From: Cryomorphaceae bacterium BACL7 MAG-120322-bin74
GTDB taxonomy: Bacteria; Bacteroidota; Bacteroidia; Flavobacteriales; Schleiferiaceae
NCBI GenBank assembly: GCA_001438205.1
Contig: LICG01000015.1
Span: forward strand, 1-34,355
DNA length: 34,355 nt
Direction of reading: 5' to 3'
Shown: piece after piece, positions 23,595 to 32,190 of the stretch
Layout of the letters: each line of letters starts with the position of its first letter
Position numbering within the stretch: the stretch's first letter is position 1
Position numbers and translations under genes: made by a program
Notes under the pieces: model-generated
The model's input: only the letters and a program-made list of their open reading frames with translations
Databases searched by the model: none
What the model was told of the DNA's origin: nothing

Positions 23595-23609
23595 TGCAAG
23601 TGAAAATAT

Positions 23610-25154
23610 TTAAATCTTCTTTAGTAGGACTTCGAGCGAAGCCGTAGTCCGCACAATATCAAATACTTCGTCTCTATGAACGCGCTTTTGCTCCATGGTG
23701 TCGCGGTCACGCAGAGTAACGGTGCCATCCTCTAAGCTCTGATGATCTACCGTGATACATAAAGGTGTGCCAATAGCGTCATGGCGGCGGTAACGCTTTC
23801 CAATGGCATCCTTTTCATCATAAGCCACTTGAAAATCAAATTTGAGATCCGTGTGTAAGCTGCGCGCAAATTCGGGCAAACCATCTTTTTTCATTAAAGG
23901 CAGGATGGCTGCTTGTGTTGGGGCTAAAGCGTGCGGAAGGCGGAGGACGGTCCGTTGGCTGCCGTCTTCTAATGTTTCTTCCTCAATACTCAAGCTGAGA
24001 AGACTGAGGAACATGCGGTCTAAACCAATGGAGGTTTCTACCACATAAGGCGTATAATTCTCTTGCGTTTCGGGGTCAAAAACTTGCTGCTTCTTCCCGG
24101 AAAACTCTTCGTGTCTACGTAAATCAAAATCGGTCCGACTGTGGATGCCTTCAATTTCTTTGAATCCAAATGGAAATTGAAATTCAATATCTGCTGCGGC
24201 ATTGGCATAGTGCGCAAGCTTGTCATGGTCATGGAAGCGATAATGACGCGCATCAAAACCAAGGGCCATATGCCAACGCATACGTGCCTCTTTCCAGTGT
24301 GCATACCATTCCATTTCTGTCCCAGGTTTAACAAAAAATTGCATTTCCATTTGTTCAAATTCACGCATGCGGAAAATGAACTGGCGTGCGACAATTTCAT
24401 TGCGGAAAGCCTTTCCAATTTGAGCGATACCGAAAGGAACTTTCATTCTGCCTGTTTTGAAAACATTGAGGAAGTTGACAAAAATGCCCTGGGCCGTTTC
24501 GGGGCGCAGGTATAGGTCACTGGCGCCTTCCGCAACAGAGCCCATTTTTGTGGCGAACATCAAATTGAACTGACGTACTTCGGTCCAGTTTGCGCTTCCA
24601 CTAACGGGGCAAGTGATATTCTCGTCGAGGATAATTTGGCGAACGGCCTCCAAGTCTTCTTCCTCCATGGCGGCAACAAAGCGTGCCATGATCTCATCCG
24701 CTTTGGCTAAATAGCCTGCCACGCGTGGATTGGTGCTTCGGAATAAGTCGGCATCAAAGCTATCACCAAAGCGTTGAGCGGCTTTCTCCACCTCTTTGTT
24801 GGCTTTTTGACGAAGTTTTTCGGCGTGGTCTTCTAGCAACACATCAGCACGGTACCGTTTTTTGCTGTCCTTATTGTCAATTAAGGGGTCGTTAAAGGCA
24901 TCCACGTGGCCACTGGCTTTCCAGACAGTTGGGTGCATAAAAATGGCAGAATCCAGCCCCACAACATTCTCATTGAGTTGCACCATGGATTTCCACCAAA
25001 AGCTTTTGATGTTGTTTTTAAGTAACACCCCATTTTGACCATAATCATACACGGCAGACAGGCCGTCATAGATTTCGCTGCTTTGGAAAACAAAGCCATA
25101 TTCCTTTGCGTGAGAGATGACGCGCTTAAATGATTCTTCAGGAGACAGTGCCAT
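23610..25154 (-). CDS. glyS: Glycyl-tRNA synthetase, single-chain dimeric type
   Basis: This 514-aa class II enzyme charges tRNA-Gly. It is the alpha2 eukaryote/archaea-like type (also called glyQS), as used by Bacteroidota and some other bacteria, not the alpha2beta2 type. Features include an N-terminal AYGFVFQSSEIY-like opening (KEYGFVFQSSEIYDG, YDYGQNGVLLKNN), the TCPVSG segment, motif 2 (FGIAQIGKAFRNE, then FIFRMREFEQMEMQFF) and motif 3 (SIGLDRMFLSLL), followed by an anticodon-binding domain (ALAPTQAAILPL to the end). It lies 59 bases after the MarC-family gene. Its stop is 91 bases from the small lipoprotein start, with no hairpin terminator in between. Confidence 0.97.
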   Translation of the reverse strand: MALSPEESFKRVISHAKEYGFVFQSSEIYDGLSAVYDYGQNGVLLKNNIKSFWWKSMVQLNENVVGLDSAIFMHPTVWKASGHVDAFNDPLIDNKDSKKRYRADVLLEDHAEKLRQKANKEVEKAAQRFGDSFDADLFRSTNPRVAGYLAKADEIMARFVAAMEEEDLEAVRQIILDENITCPVSGSANWTEVRQFNLMFATKMGSVAEGASDLYLRPETAQGIFVNFLNVFKTGRMKVPFGIAQIGKAFRNEIVARQFIFRMREFEQMEMQFFVKPGTEMEWYAHWKEARMRWHMALGFDARHYRFHDHDKLAHYANAAADIEFQFPFGFKEIEGIHSRTDFDLRRHEEFSGKKQQVFDPETQENYTPYVVETSIGLDRMFLSLLSLSIEEETLEDGSQRTVLRLPHALAPTQAAILPLMKKDGLPEFARSLHTDLKFDFQVAYDEKDAIGKRYRRHDAIGTPLCITVDHQSLEDGTVTLRDRDTMEQKRVHRDEVFDIVRTTASLEVLLKKI

Positions 25155-25213
25155 ACGAGTGTTTTATCTAATCTTTTGTGCCAAGGAAGGCATGAAGTTC
25201 GTGTGTTTTAAAC

Positions 25214-25783
25214 TTAAACGAGAAGGGAACCGATGTTTGCGGTAAATAGGCGCACAGAAATGGCCATCAAAATGATGCCAAATACTTTGCGTACCACCGC
25301 GATCCCATTTTTACCCAACCAGCGCTCTAGGTGTCGGGTGTTTTTGAGTACGAGAAACACTAAAGCCGCGTTGATGACAATGGCAATGAGGATATTTATC
25401 GTCGCAAACTCACTGCGAAGGGATATTAAGGTGGTCAAGGTTCCGGCGCCGGCGATTAATGGAAAAGCAATGGGGACAATGCTAGCAGATTCGGGTTCTG
25501 CTTCGCGGTAAATCCGGACACCCAGAATCATTTCTAGAGCTAAAAAAAAGAGGACTAAGGACCCCGCGACGGCAAAAGAAGCAACATTGACGCCAAAAAG
25601 ACCTAGCAGATCTTCGCCAAAAAAGAGAAAAAGGATCATGATGCCCGAAGCGGCCATGGTGGCTTTCTCACTTTGGATATGCCCAACCTTGTCGCGCAGT
25701 GAGATGATAATGGGGATGCTGCCAATAATATCAATGACAGCAAAGAGCACCATTGTGGCAGAAAGGATTTCAGCGAAATTCAT
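25214..25783 (-). CDS. MarC family integral membrane protein
   Basis: This 189-aa inner-membrane protein has about six hydrophobic segments and MarC/UPF0056 motifs (FAVIDIIGSIPIIISL, AFPLIAGAGTLTTLISL, LGKNGIAVVRKVFGIILMAISV). Despite the name, MarC proteins are not proven to take part in multidrug resistance; an amino-acid-transporter-like role has been suggested and the substrate is unknown. It precedes glyS on the same strand (59-base gap) and may be cotranscribed with it. A TTTG-N18-TACCTTTG promoter lies upstream, inside the start of the divergent DUF3109 gene. Confidence 0.9.
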   Translation of the reverse strand: MNFAEILSATMVLFAVIDIIGSIPIIISLRDKVGHIQSEKATMAASGIMILFLFFGEDLLGLFGVNVASFAVAGSLVLFFLALEMILGVRIYREAEPESASIVPIAFPLIAGAGTLTTLISLRSEFATINILIAIVINAALVFLVLKNTRHLERWLGKNGIAVVRKVFGIILMAISVRLFTANIGSLLV

Positions 25784-25786
25784 GGC

Positions 25787-25817
25787 TTGTTGAGTTGGCT
25801 ACAAAGGTAGACCTTTG
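25787..25817 (+). promoter_or_regulatory. Promoter of the DUF3109 gene (TTG-N20-GACCTTTG)
   Basis: TTG at 25787-25789 is 20 bases before GACCTTTG (25810-25817), one mismatch to TAnnTTTG. Only GAGA separates the box from the ATG at 25822, so the mRNA would be nearly leaderless. Confidence 0.5.
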
Positions 25818-25831
25818 GAGAATGATTCAAA
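25802..25831 (-). promoter_or_regulatory. Promoter of the MarC-family gene (TTTG-N18-TACCTTTG)
   Basis: On the minus strand TTTG (25831-25828) is 18 bases before TACCTTTG (25809-25802), 18 bases upstream of the ATG. Its -33 element lies within the first codons of the DUF3109 gene. CAAAGGT-AG-ACCTTTG (25802-25817) is a perfect inverted repeat joining the two opposing boxes. Confidence 0.65.
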
Positions 25832-26400
25832 TCGGTAATACCGTCGTTTCGCAAGTGGCATTTGAACATGCCTTTTGTTGTGATCTCTCCCGGTGTGGAG
25901 GGGCTTGTTGTGTAGAAGGGGATGCCGGGGCACCCTTGCAAGAGGCGGAGGTGGCGATTTTATCTGAGATTCAAGACGCCATCGCCCCTTTTCTGCGTCC
26001 CGAAGGAAAGGAAGCATTGGCAGCCCAAGGCCCTGCTATTCAAGACAGCGATGGAGAATGGGTCACGCCACTCGTTCAGGGGAAGGAATGCGCCTATGCT
26101 GTCTTTGACGGGACGGGGGCAAAGTGCGGAATTGAACAAGCGGCAGCGGCAGGGGCAGTGGATTGGCCCAAACCGATTTCATGTCACTTATACCCGATTA
26201 GGGTGACCAAATACAAGGACTTTGACGCATTAAACGTCCACCATTGGAATGTTTGTGAACCCGCTTGTAGCTTGGGTAAGGAGCTTAAACTACCGGTATT
26301 TAGGTTCTTAAAGGACGCTTTGGTGCGCGCTTATGGCCCTAGCTGGATGGACGAGGCCGAAGAGGTATACAGTTTCTTAGAATCTCAAAAAGAGGTTTAG
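25822..26400 (+). CDS. DUF3109 family cysteine-rich protein
   Basis: This 192-aa cytoplasmic protein carries many cysteines in metal-site-like spacing: CCDLSRCGGACC near the N-terminus (about 15-26), GKECAYAV, GAKCGIEQ, SCHLYPIRV and NVCEPACSLG. This matches DUF3109, related to the YkgJ/UPF0153 zinc- or Fe-S-cluster-like proteins; function is not established. The ATG at 25822 (MIQIGNTVVS) fits the promoter and avoids an in-frame upstream start that would lie inside the divergent MarC gene's 5' end. No gene follows closely; a 283-base gap leads to nrdB. Confidence 0.88.
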   Translation: MIQIGNTVVSQVAFEHAFCCDLSRCGGACCVEGDAGAPLQEAEVAILSEIQDAIAPFLRPEGKEALAAQGPAIQDSDGEWVTPLVQGKECAYAVFDGTGAKCGIEQAAAAGAVDWPKPISCHLYPIRVTKYKDFDALNVHHWNVCEPACSLGKELKLPVFRFLKDALVRAYGPSWMDEAEEVYSFLESQKEV

Positions 26401-26436
26401 GTTATTAACAATTGATGTGCATTTCTTTTACCTAAA

Positions 26437-26580
26437 ATGGCAAAATTTCATTTGCCCACATCGAACCCCCCGGATTTGATGGACTTATGGGTGTTGCTTG
26501 GAGATCTAAATGTTGAAAACTCCGAGTTAATGTTCAAATCTATCGCTTGTGATTTCGCCCCTACTTTCCAAGATTTGTAA
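26437..26580 (+). CDS. Possible 47-aa small ORF upstream of nrdB
   Basis: An ATG-to-TAA frame of 47 residues, MAKFHLPTSNPPDLMDLW to the end FAPTFQDL, sits in the longest gap of the window. It has no signal peptide or recognised domain and no TAnnTTTG box before it. It may be chance. The rest of the 26401-26683 gap shows only the hairpin region directly before nrdB. Confidence 0.2.
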   Translation: MAKFHLPTSNPPDLMDLWVLLGDLNVENSELMFKSIACDFAPTFQDL

Positions 26581-26658
26581 AGCTCATCAGCAGAGGTCTT
26601 CCTGAGTCCAATGGACATAGAATTTGCTAAAATGCACCAAAACTATACGTAACCATCT

Positions 26659-26679
26659 CGCCATGAGGCGATTAACGCC
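26659..26679 (+). promoter_or_regulatory. Two mutually exclusive short hairpins before nrdB
   Basis: CGCC (26659-26662), ATGA, GGCG (26667-26670), ATTAA, CGCC (26676-26679). The central GGCG can pair with either flanking CGCC, the first pairing extending to 5 bp (TCGCC/GGCGA). The nrdB ATG follows 4 bases later. A switch role is speculative; stems are short. Confidence 0.3.
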
Positions 26680-26683
26680 ATAA

Positions 26684-27679
26684 ATGATGAGCGAAAACAC
26701 TTCTGCTGTAGAACCCATTTTATCGGAAAATCCGAACCGTTTTGTCCTGTTTCCTATTGAACACAATGATATTTGGGACATCTACAAGAAGGCAGAAGCG
26801 AGCTTTTGGACAGCTGAAGAAATTGACCTGCACCAGGATTTGACGGACTGGGAAAACAAGTTAACGGCAGACGAGCAATACTTTATCAAACACATTTTGG
26901 CCTTTTTTGCGGCTTCTGATGGAATTGTCAATGAGAACTTGGCAGAGAACTTCGTCAATGAGGTACAATACACGGAAGTCAAGTTCTTTTATGGTTTCCA
27001 AATCATGATGGAAAATATTCACAGTGAAACCTATTCATTGTTGATTGACACGTATGTGAAGGACAAGGCAGAACGCCATCAGCTATTTAATGCCATTGAG
27101 ACCTTTGATGCCATCAAGAAAAAGGCAGATTGGGCTTTGCGCTGGATTGATTCTCCTTCATTTGCCGAGCGCTTAATCGCCTTTGCTGCAGTGGAGGGCA
27201 TCTTCTTTAGCGGTGCCTTCTGTTCTATTTTTTGGATGAAAAAGCGTGGCCTTATGCCAGGCTTAACTTTCTCCAATGAGCTGATCAGCCGTGATGAGGG
27301 GATGCATTGTGACTTTGCGGTCCATTTGCACAACCATCACTTGGTGAACAAGGTGCCACAAGCGCGTATTATTCAGATCATCACAGAAGCGCTAGACATT
27401 GAGCGTGAGTTCATCACGGAATCTTTGCCTGTTGATTTGATCGGCATGAACAGTCGTCTTATGGTTCAGTATCTGGAATTTGTTGCGGATCGTCTTTTGG
27501 ACGAATTGGAATGCCCAAAACAGTACAATTCTGAGAACCCCTTTGATTTCATGGATATGATTTCACTTGAAGGGAAGACCAATTTCTTTGAAAAGCGTGT
27601 TTCAGACTACCGAAAGGCAGGCGTTGGTATGGAGCAAGAGACTTCATCCGAAACGTTCAAGTTTGATTCTGACTTCTAA
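26684..27679 (+). CDS. nrdB: Ribonucleoside-diphosphate reductase, class I beta subunit (R2)
   Basis: This 331-aa subunit holds the diiron-tyrosyl radical cofactor that starts reduction of ribonucleotides to deoxyribonucleotides. Predicted ligands are Asp79, Glu110, His113, Glu171, Glu205 and His208, and the radical Tyr is Tyr117 (MENIHSETY); the spacing equals that of mouse and E. coli R2 (Asp to Tyr, 38). The sequence resembles the eukaryotic form ([29 protein letters not shown]). The C-terminal tail ends FKFDSDF, which should dock on R1. The start may be either ATG of a tandem pair (26684 or 26687). nrdA follows 15 bases later. No clear TAnnTTTG promoter was found upstream. Confidence 0.96.
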   Translation: MMSENTSAVEPILSENPNRFVLFPIEHNDIWDIYKKAEASFWTAEEIDLHQDLTDWENKLTADEQYFIKHILAFFAASDGIVNENLAENFVNEVQYTEVKFFYGFQIMMENIHSETYSLLIDTYVKDKAERHQLFNAIETFDAIKKKADWALRWIDSPSFAERLIAFAAVEGIFFSGAFCSIFWMKKRGLMPGLTFSNELISRDEGMHCDFAVHLHNHHLVNKVPQARIIQIITEALDIEREFITESLPVDLIGMNSRLMVQYLEFVADRLLDELECPKQYNSENPFDFMDMISLEGKTNFFEKRVSDYRKAGVGMEQETSSETFKFDSDF

Positions 27680-27694
27680 GTCCCCAAAAAGATT

Positions 27695-30130
27695 ATGATG
27701 CATGTATTGAAGCGGGATGGCCGCAAAGAAGCCATTAAATTTGACAAAATCACGGCGCGGATTCAGAAGCTGTGTTATGGTCTAAGTCCACTCGTGGATT
27801 CTGTCGCCGTGGCTATGCGCGTTATTGAGGGACTCTATGACGGTGTCACGACCAGTGAACTGGATAGTCTTGCTGCAGAAACTGCCGCATCGATGACCGT
27901 CCGCCATCCAGATTTTGCTTTGCTTGCTGCACGCATTGCCGTTTCAAACTTGCACAAAAACACGAATAAGTCCTTCACGGAAACCATGCGCGACTTGCAT
28001 ACGTATGTGAGTCCAAAGACGGGGCAAACGGCACCATTGATTGCCGATGATGTAATGGAGATTATTGAGGCCAACTCTGAGATGCTGGACTCTACCCCGA
28101 TTTATGACCGCGACTTCAATTATGACTATTTCGGTTTTAAAACCTTAGAGCGTTCTTACTTGTTGCGCACCAATGGCCAAATTGCAGAACGTCCGCAGCA
28201 GATGTTATTGCGTGTCGCCATTGGCATACACAAAGAAGATATTCAAGCGGCCATTGAGACCTATGATGGCATGTCTAGGGGCCTCTATACCCATGCGACG
28301 CCAACCCTATTCAATGCAGGCACGCCAAAGCCCCAAATGTCCAGCTGCTTCTTATTGCAGATGAAGGACGACAGCATTGATGGCATCTATGATACCCTAA
28401 AACAATGTGCAAAAATTAGCCAAAGCGCAGGAGGTATTGGCCTAAGCATCCATAACATCCGCGCGATGGGCTCCTACATCCGGGGCACGAATGGCACCTC
28501 AAACGGACTGATTCCTTTGTTACGTGTATTCAACGACACCGCACGCTATGTAGATCAAGGAGGAGGCAAGCGAAAAGGGTCATTTGCCATGTATTTGGAG
28601 CCTTGGCATGCAGATGTATTTGATTTTCTTGATTTGCGCAAAAACACGGGCAAAGAAGAGCAACGTGCACGTGACTTGTTTTATGCACTCTGGATTCCAG
28701 ACTTGTTCATGAAGCGTGTGGAAGCGGATGCCAAGTGGACTTTGATGTGCCCGAATGAATGCCCAGGGCTATCTGATACCTACGGAGCCGAGTTTGAAGC
28801 ACTCTATACGAAGTATGAGGAAGGAGGCAAAGGCCGTAAGACGATTGCTGCGCGTGAATTGTGGACCAAAATAATGGAAGCACAAATTGAAACGGGCACT
28901 CCTTACATGTTGTACAAGGATGCCTGTAATGCGAAGTCTAACCAGAAGAATCTTGGCGTTATTCGGTCTTCCAACCTTTGTACGGAGATCATTGAATACA
29001 CGGCGCCAGATGAAGTGGCTGTATGTAACCTCGCTTCTATTGCTTTACCGAAGTACGTTGAAGACGGGGCATTTGATCACCAGCTTTTGTATGATGTCGC
29101 ATATAAGGTGACTAAAAACTTGAACTGTGTGATAGATGTGAACTATTACCCTGTTCCCGAGGCCCGAAATTCGAATATGCGCCACAGGCCCATTGGAATA
29201 GGGGTACAAGGTTTGGCTGACACCTTTATTAAGCTTCGCTTACCCTTTACCAGCGAAGAGGCGCGGCATCTCAACAAGGACATTTTTGAAACGATCTACT
29301 TTTCAGCTGTTACGGCTTCATGTGATCTAGCGGCTGAACACGGGCCCTATGAAACCTATGAAGGATCGCCCATTTCTCAAGGAGAATTTCAGTACAACCT
29401 CTGGGGTATGACGGAAGAGGACTTGAGTGGGCGTTGGGACTGGAATGCCTTGCGCAAGAAGGTCAAAAAACACGGCGTTCGCAATTCATTGCTATTGGCA
29501 CCCATGCCTACGGCATCTACGTCACAAATTTTAGGCAATAATGAGTGCTTTGAGCCGTACACGAGCAATTTATATACGCGTCGCGTGCTTTCAGGGGAGT
29601 TTATTGTAGTGAATAAACACTTGCTGGTAGACCTGGTCAAATTAGGTCTATGGAATGAAGACGTAAAGAATGCCATCATGGCTAACAACGGCTCCATTCA
29701 GAGTATTGAAGGCATTCCAGACAATCTTAAGGAGCTTTATAAGACGGTATGGGAAATGTCGATGAAAGACATCATTGACATGTCAGCGGATCGCGGCATA
29801 TTCATTGACCAAAGCCAGTCTTTGAATCTCTTCGTCGAGTCACCAAATATGGGTAAACTCACTTCTATGCACTTCTATGCATGGAAAAAAGGACTTAAAA
29901 CAGGCATGTATTATCTGCGGACCAAGGCGGCATCAGCAGCGATTAAATTCACGGTGAAAAAGAAAGCGGAAGCAGCCTCCGATGCAACCGAGGTTTTCTC
30001 CGAAATACTGACAGCTTCGCTCAGTGCTGCAGCTACCGTGTCCGTAGAGCCAGTAAAAGTGTATTCTGCTGAAGAGACACTTGCGTGTTCAATTGATAAT
30101 CCTGATGACTGTGAGGCCTGCGGGTCTTAA
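27695..30130 (+). CDS. nrdA: Ribonucleoside-diphosphate reductase, class I alpha subunit (R1)
   Basis: This 811-aa catalytic subunit reduces NDPs to dNDPs. An N-terminal ATP-cone (about 1-90, [18 protein letters not shown]) provides allosteric activity control. The catalytic residues fall exactly at mouse R1 numbering: redox pair Cys218 and Cys444, thiyl radical Cys429 and Glu431 (NLCTEI). The tail has Cys806-x2-Cys809 (DDCEACGS), which re-reduces the active site through thioredoxin or glutaredoxin. It is the eukaryote-like R1 type. The start may be either ATG of a tandem pair (27695 or 27698). It is cotranscribed with nrdB and ended by the hairpin at 30151-30178. Confidence 0.97.
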   Translation: MMHVLKRDGRKEAIKFDKITARIQKLCYGLSPLVDSVAVAMRVIEGLYDGVTTSELDSLAAETAASMTVRHPDFALLAARIAVSNLHKNTNKSFTETMRDLHTYVSPKTGQTAPLIADDVMEIIEANSEMLDSTPIYDRDFNYDYFGFKTLERSYLLRTNGQIAERPQQMLLRVAIGIHKEDIQAAIETYDGMSRGLYTHATPTLFNAGTPKPQMSSCFLLQMKDDSIDGIYDTLKQCAKISQSAGGIGLSIHNIRAMGSYIRGTNGTSNGLIPLLRVFNDTARYVDQGGGKRKGSFAMYLEPWHADVFDFLDLRKNTGKEEQRARDLFYALWIPDLFMKRVEADAKWTLMCPNECPGLSDTYGAEFEALYTKYEEGGKGRKTIAARELWTKIMEAQIETGTPYMLYKDACNAKSNQKNLGVIRSSNLCTEIIEYTAPDEVAVCNLASIALPKYVEDGAFDHQLLYDVAYKVTKNLNCVIDVNYYPVPEARNSNMRHRPIGIGVQGLADTFIKLRLPFTSEEARHLNKDIFETIYFSAVTASCDLAAEHGPYETYEGSPISQGEFQYNLWGMTEEDLSGRWDWNALRKKVKKHGVRNSLLLAPMPTASTSQILGNNECFEPYTSNLYTRRVLSGEFIVVNKHLLVDLVKLGLWNEDVKNAIMANNGSIQSIEGIPDNLKELYKTVWEMSMKDIIDMSADRGIFIDQSQSLNLFVESPNMGKLTSMHFYAWKKGLKTGMYYLRTKAASAAIKFTVKKKAEAASDATEVFSEILTASLSAAATVSVEPVKVYSAEETLACSIDNPDDCEACGS

Positions 30131-30150
30131 TTAAACCACAAAAAAGTCCT

Positions 30151-30178
30151 AAACTCCGCCTCATGGCGGAGTTTTTTT
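30151..30178 (+). terminator. Intrinsic terminator after nrdA
   Basis: AAACTCCGCC (30151-30160) pairs perfectly with GGCGGAGTTT (30165-30174) around a TCAT loop, followed by further T to 30178. A-rich sequence before it (ACAAAAAAG) makes partial leftward activity possible, but no gene needs it. Confidence 0.92.
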
Positions 30179-30265
30179 ATGTGGAATTTTGCAGATGGAA
30201 AGATGTAATTCATTGTTATTAAAGGAAATAGTATTAAATTCAATCCAATTCTAATGTAATATCCT

Positions 30266-30445
30266 ATGGCAACCCGTGATGATCGAGACCGACTTAGCCC
30301 AGAGGATCGCCTGAGTCGTCGTGAGCGTATAGCTGCCAGACGGAGAGAAGAAGCAGAACGAGATAAAGCTTCTTTGTCAACCACGATTGCAGTGGTGGTA
30401 TTTATTGCGGTGATTGTTGGCTTTGCTATTTGGCTAACGAGCTAA
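30266..30445 (+). CDS. Small single-pass membrane protein (59 aa)
   Basis: This is a complete 59-codon frame starting MATRDDRDRLSPEDRLSRRE. The first ~36 residues are very rich in Arg, Asp and Glu; the last ~20 form one transmembrane helix (TIAVVVFIAVIVGFAIWL) with only three residues after it. This would be a tail-anchored inner-membrane protein with a charged cytoplasmic arm. It lies between the nrdA terminator and the J-domain gene, whose start is 25 bases downstream. No full -7 box was found in front. The composition is hard to explain as non-coding sequence; function unknown. Confidence 0.7.
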   Translation: MATRDDRDRLSPEDRLSRRERIAARRREEAERDKASLSTTIAVVVFIAVIVGFAIWLTS

Positions 30446-30456
30446 ACCGTCCGTTG

Positions 30457-30464
30457 TACCTTCG
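30457..30464 (+). promoter_or_regulatory. Candidate -7 box TACCTTCG for the TerB/J-domain gene
   Basis: TACCTTCG has one mismatch to TAnnTTTG and ends 6 bases before the ATG at 30471. A TTTG at 30429-30432 is 24 bases upstream, slightly long. Confidence 0.35.
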
Positions 30465-30470
30465 CGCAGC

Positions 30471-31199
30471 ATGAAGCGTTGGACAACCCTCATTGGCGGT
30501 GGAATAGGATGGGCACTTGGAGGCCCAATTGGCTTAATACTTGGCGCTGCACTCGGCAATTCACTTTCGGATCTTTTTACAGAAACACCTGGAACAAAAT
30601 CACGTCCTCATCAGCGTGGAGAACAGGATTTTCATGCAAGCCTGCTGATTCTTGCCTCTGTTGTGATTAAAGCAGATGGACAGGTGGATGAACGTGAGTT
30701 AAGCTTTGTTCGCGAACATTTCAAGCGATGGTTTGGCGAGGAAAAGGCCCAGTCCAGCTTTAAAGCTTTCAAAAAAGTTGTTCAAGAAAAACCGGCAATC
30801 ACGCAGATATGCCAGCAAGTTCGACGGCATATGTCGCTTCAAGGACGTATTCAAGTTGTGGCCTTTCTTTTTGGGCTTGCCCATTCAGATGGGACAATGA
30901 CGCCGGAAGAGCGCCAGCAGATTGCCCGAATTGCAGGGTATTTAGGGATTCATCCACAGGATTTTCAACGACTAGAAGCGGTGCACAAGCCTTCAGGACC
31001 TAGCCCTTTTGAAGTATTGGGTGTGTCAGCTGATGTGTCAGAACGTGATTTGAAGAAAACCTACCGAAGTTTGGTAAAGAAATATCACCCTGACGCGCTT
31101 CAGGGGATGGGAGAAGATGTGGTCAAAGAGGCGGAAGCCACCTTCCGAAAGATTCAATCGGCCTATGAAGCAATATGCAAGCAACGCGGAATAAAATGA
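30471..31199 (+). CDS. TerB and J-domain co-chaperone (DjlA-like)
   Basis: This 242-aa protein has the DjlA layout. A glycine-rich hydrophobic N-terminus (about 8-32, IGGGIGWALGGPIGLILGAA) is probably a membrane anchor. A TerB-like helical domain (about 52-165) follows, with ADGQVDERELSFV and HSDGTMTPEERQQ repeats of the acidic TerB motif. A C-terminal J domain (about 178-242) carries the HPD tripeptide at 206-208 (KKYHPD), which stimulates DnaK ATPase. In other bacteria DjlA links DnaK to envelope processes. Its stop overlaps the start of the polyprenyl synthase gene by 4 bases (ATGA). Confidence 0.92.
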   Translation: MKRWTTLIGGGIGWALGGPIGLILGAALGNSLSDLFTETPGTKSRPHQRGEQDFHASLLILASVVIKADGQVDERELSFVREHFKRWFGEEKAQSSFKAFKKVVQEKPAITQICQQVRRHMSLQGRIQVVAFLFGLAHSDGTMTPEERQQIARIAGYLGIHPQDFQRLEAVHKPSGPSPFEVLGVSADVSERDLKKTYRSLVKKYHPDALQGMGEDVVKEAEATFRKIQSAYEAICKQRGIK

Positions 31200-32164
31200 A
31201 CTTCAAAGACCCTATTCAGGAGGAACTGAAACAGTTTGATCAAAGCTTTCCAAAGGCATTCAGTAGTAAAGTGCCCCTACTGGACTTGGTTTTGCGCTAT
31301 GCAGTGCGTCAGAAGGGGAAGCGATTGCGGCCCGCATTGGTTTTCTTAACGGCAAAAGCATTTGCTCCAGCAGAGGTTTCTAAAAAGACGTATCGTGGCG
31401 CTACGCTTGTCGAATTAATGCATACCGCCACATTGGTGCATGATGATGTGGTGGATGAGGCCGCAACACGGCGTGGGGCTTTCAGTATTTCGGCTTTATG
31501 GAAAAATAAAATCGCCATTCTCGTGGGGGATTACATGCTCTCTCGCGTTTTATTATTGGCAGTGGAACATGAAGACCATGATTTACTCAAACATGTCAGT
31601 AGGGCAGTTCGTGAGATGAGCGAAGGGGAACTTTTGCAAATTGAAAAGGCGCGCCGCTTAGACATTGATGAGAAAGTCTATGATGAGATTATCCGCAAAA
31701 AAACGGCCTCGCTCATGGCGGCATGTTGTGCAGTTGGGGCAGCTTCCAGCGGTCAAGATGCGGAAGTCATCGCGCAGGCCCAAGCATTTGGTGAGGCACT
31801 AGGGATGGCCTTTCAGATTCAAGATGACTTATTGGACTACCAACAGTTTGGTGCTAGCGGTAAACCAACGGGGATCGATGTCAAGGAACAGAAAATGACC
31901 TTGCCCTTGATTTACGCCTTGTCCGTAGCGCAAAGCAAGGATAAGCGCACGTTGATGTCCATTGTTAAAAATAAAAAGGAAGATCCGGCGTCCATCGCAT
32001 GGCTCATGACCAAGGTGCGTGAACTTGGCGGAATGGACTATGCTGCGCAACGTATGGCCACTTGGCAATATGAGGCAAAAGCCCAATTGCGTTCTTTTCC
32101 TGATAGCGAAGCCAAAATAGCCCTCTCTTCCTTGGTGGATTACATTGGAAACCGCGCCCACTAA
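31196..32164 (+). CDS. Polyprenyl diphosphate synthase
   Basis: This 322-aa trans-prenyltransferase lengthens allylic diphosphates with IPP, most likely making the side chain of menaquinone. Both aspartate-rich motifs are visible: DDVVD (83-87, after VH) and DDLLD (210-214, after FQIQ). GKRLRPALVFL and the KKTASL motif are also typical. The residues before the first motif are small to medium (Thr, Leu, Val), in keeping with a long-chain product, but chain length cannot be fixed by eye. The ATG at 31196 overlaps the J-domain gene stop; a longer in-frame start at 31175 would overlap it more and adds no family sequence. dnaG follows after 26 bases. Confidence 0.93.
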   Translation: MNFKDPIQEELKQFDQSFPKAFSSKVPLLDLVLRYAVRQKGKRLRPALVFLTAKAFAPAEVSKKTYRGATLVELMHTATLVHDDVVDEAATRRGAFSISALWKNKIAILVGDYMLSRVLLLAVEHEDHDLLKHVSRAVREMSEGELLQIEKARRLDIDEKVYDEIIRKKTASLMAACCAVGAASSGQDAEVIAQAQAFGEALGMAFQIQDDLLDYQQFGASGKPTGIDVKEQKMTLPLIYALSVAQSKDKRTLMSIVKNKKEDPASIAWLMTKVRELGGMDYAAQRMATWQYEAKAQLRSFPDSEAKIALSSLVDYIGNRAH

Positions 32165-32178
32165 CAAGGAAGATTCGG

Positions 32179-32186
32179 TACCTTTA
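32179..32186 (+). promoter_or_regulatory. Candidate -7 box TACCTTTA before dnaG
   Basis: TACCTTTA has one mismatch to TAnnTTTG, followed by GGGG and the dnaG ATG. No TTG stands 17-23 bases upstream. It could give dnaG an internal, nearly leaderless transcript. Confidence 0.3.
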
Positions 32187-32190
32187 GGGG

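Noticed and set aside
24038-24418. 126-codon frame within the glycyl-tRNA synthetase gene
   Set aside because: It lies in another frame of a conserved gene whose class II motifs are intact across this stretch.
26637-26655. NrdR-box-like sequence ACTATACGTA before nrdB
   Set aside because: Only a partial match to the palindromic consensus and no second, properly spaced box, as NrdR sites usually require.
26587-26781. 64-codon minus-strand frame overlapping the nrdB start
   Set aside because: It overlaps the conserved beginning of nrdB and shows no signal or domain features.
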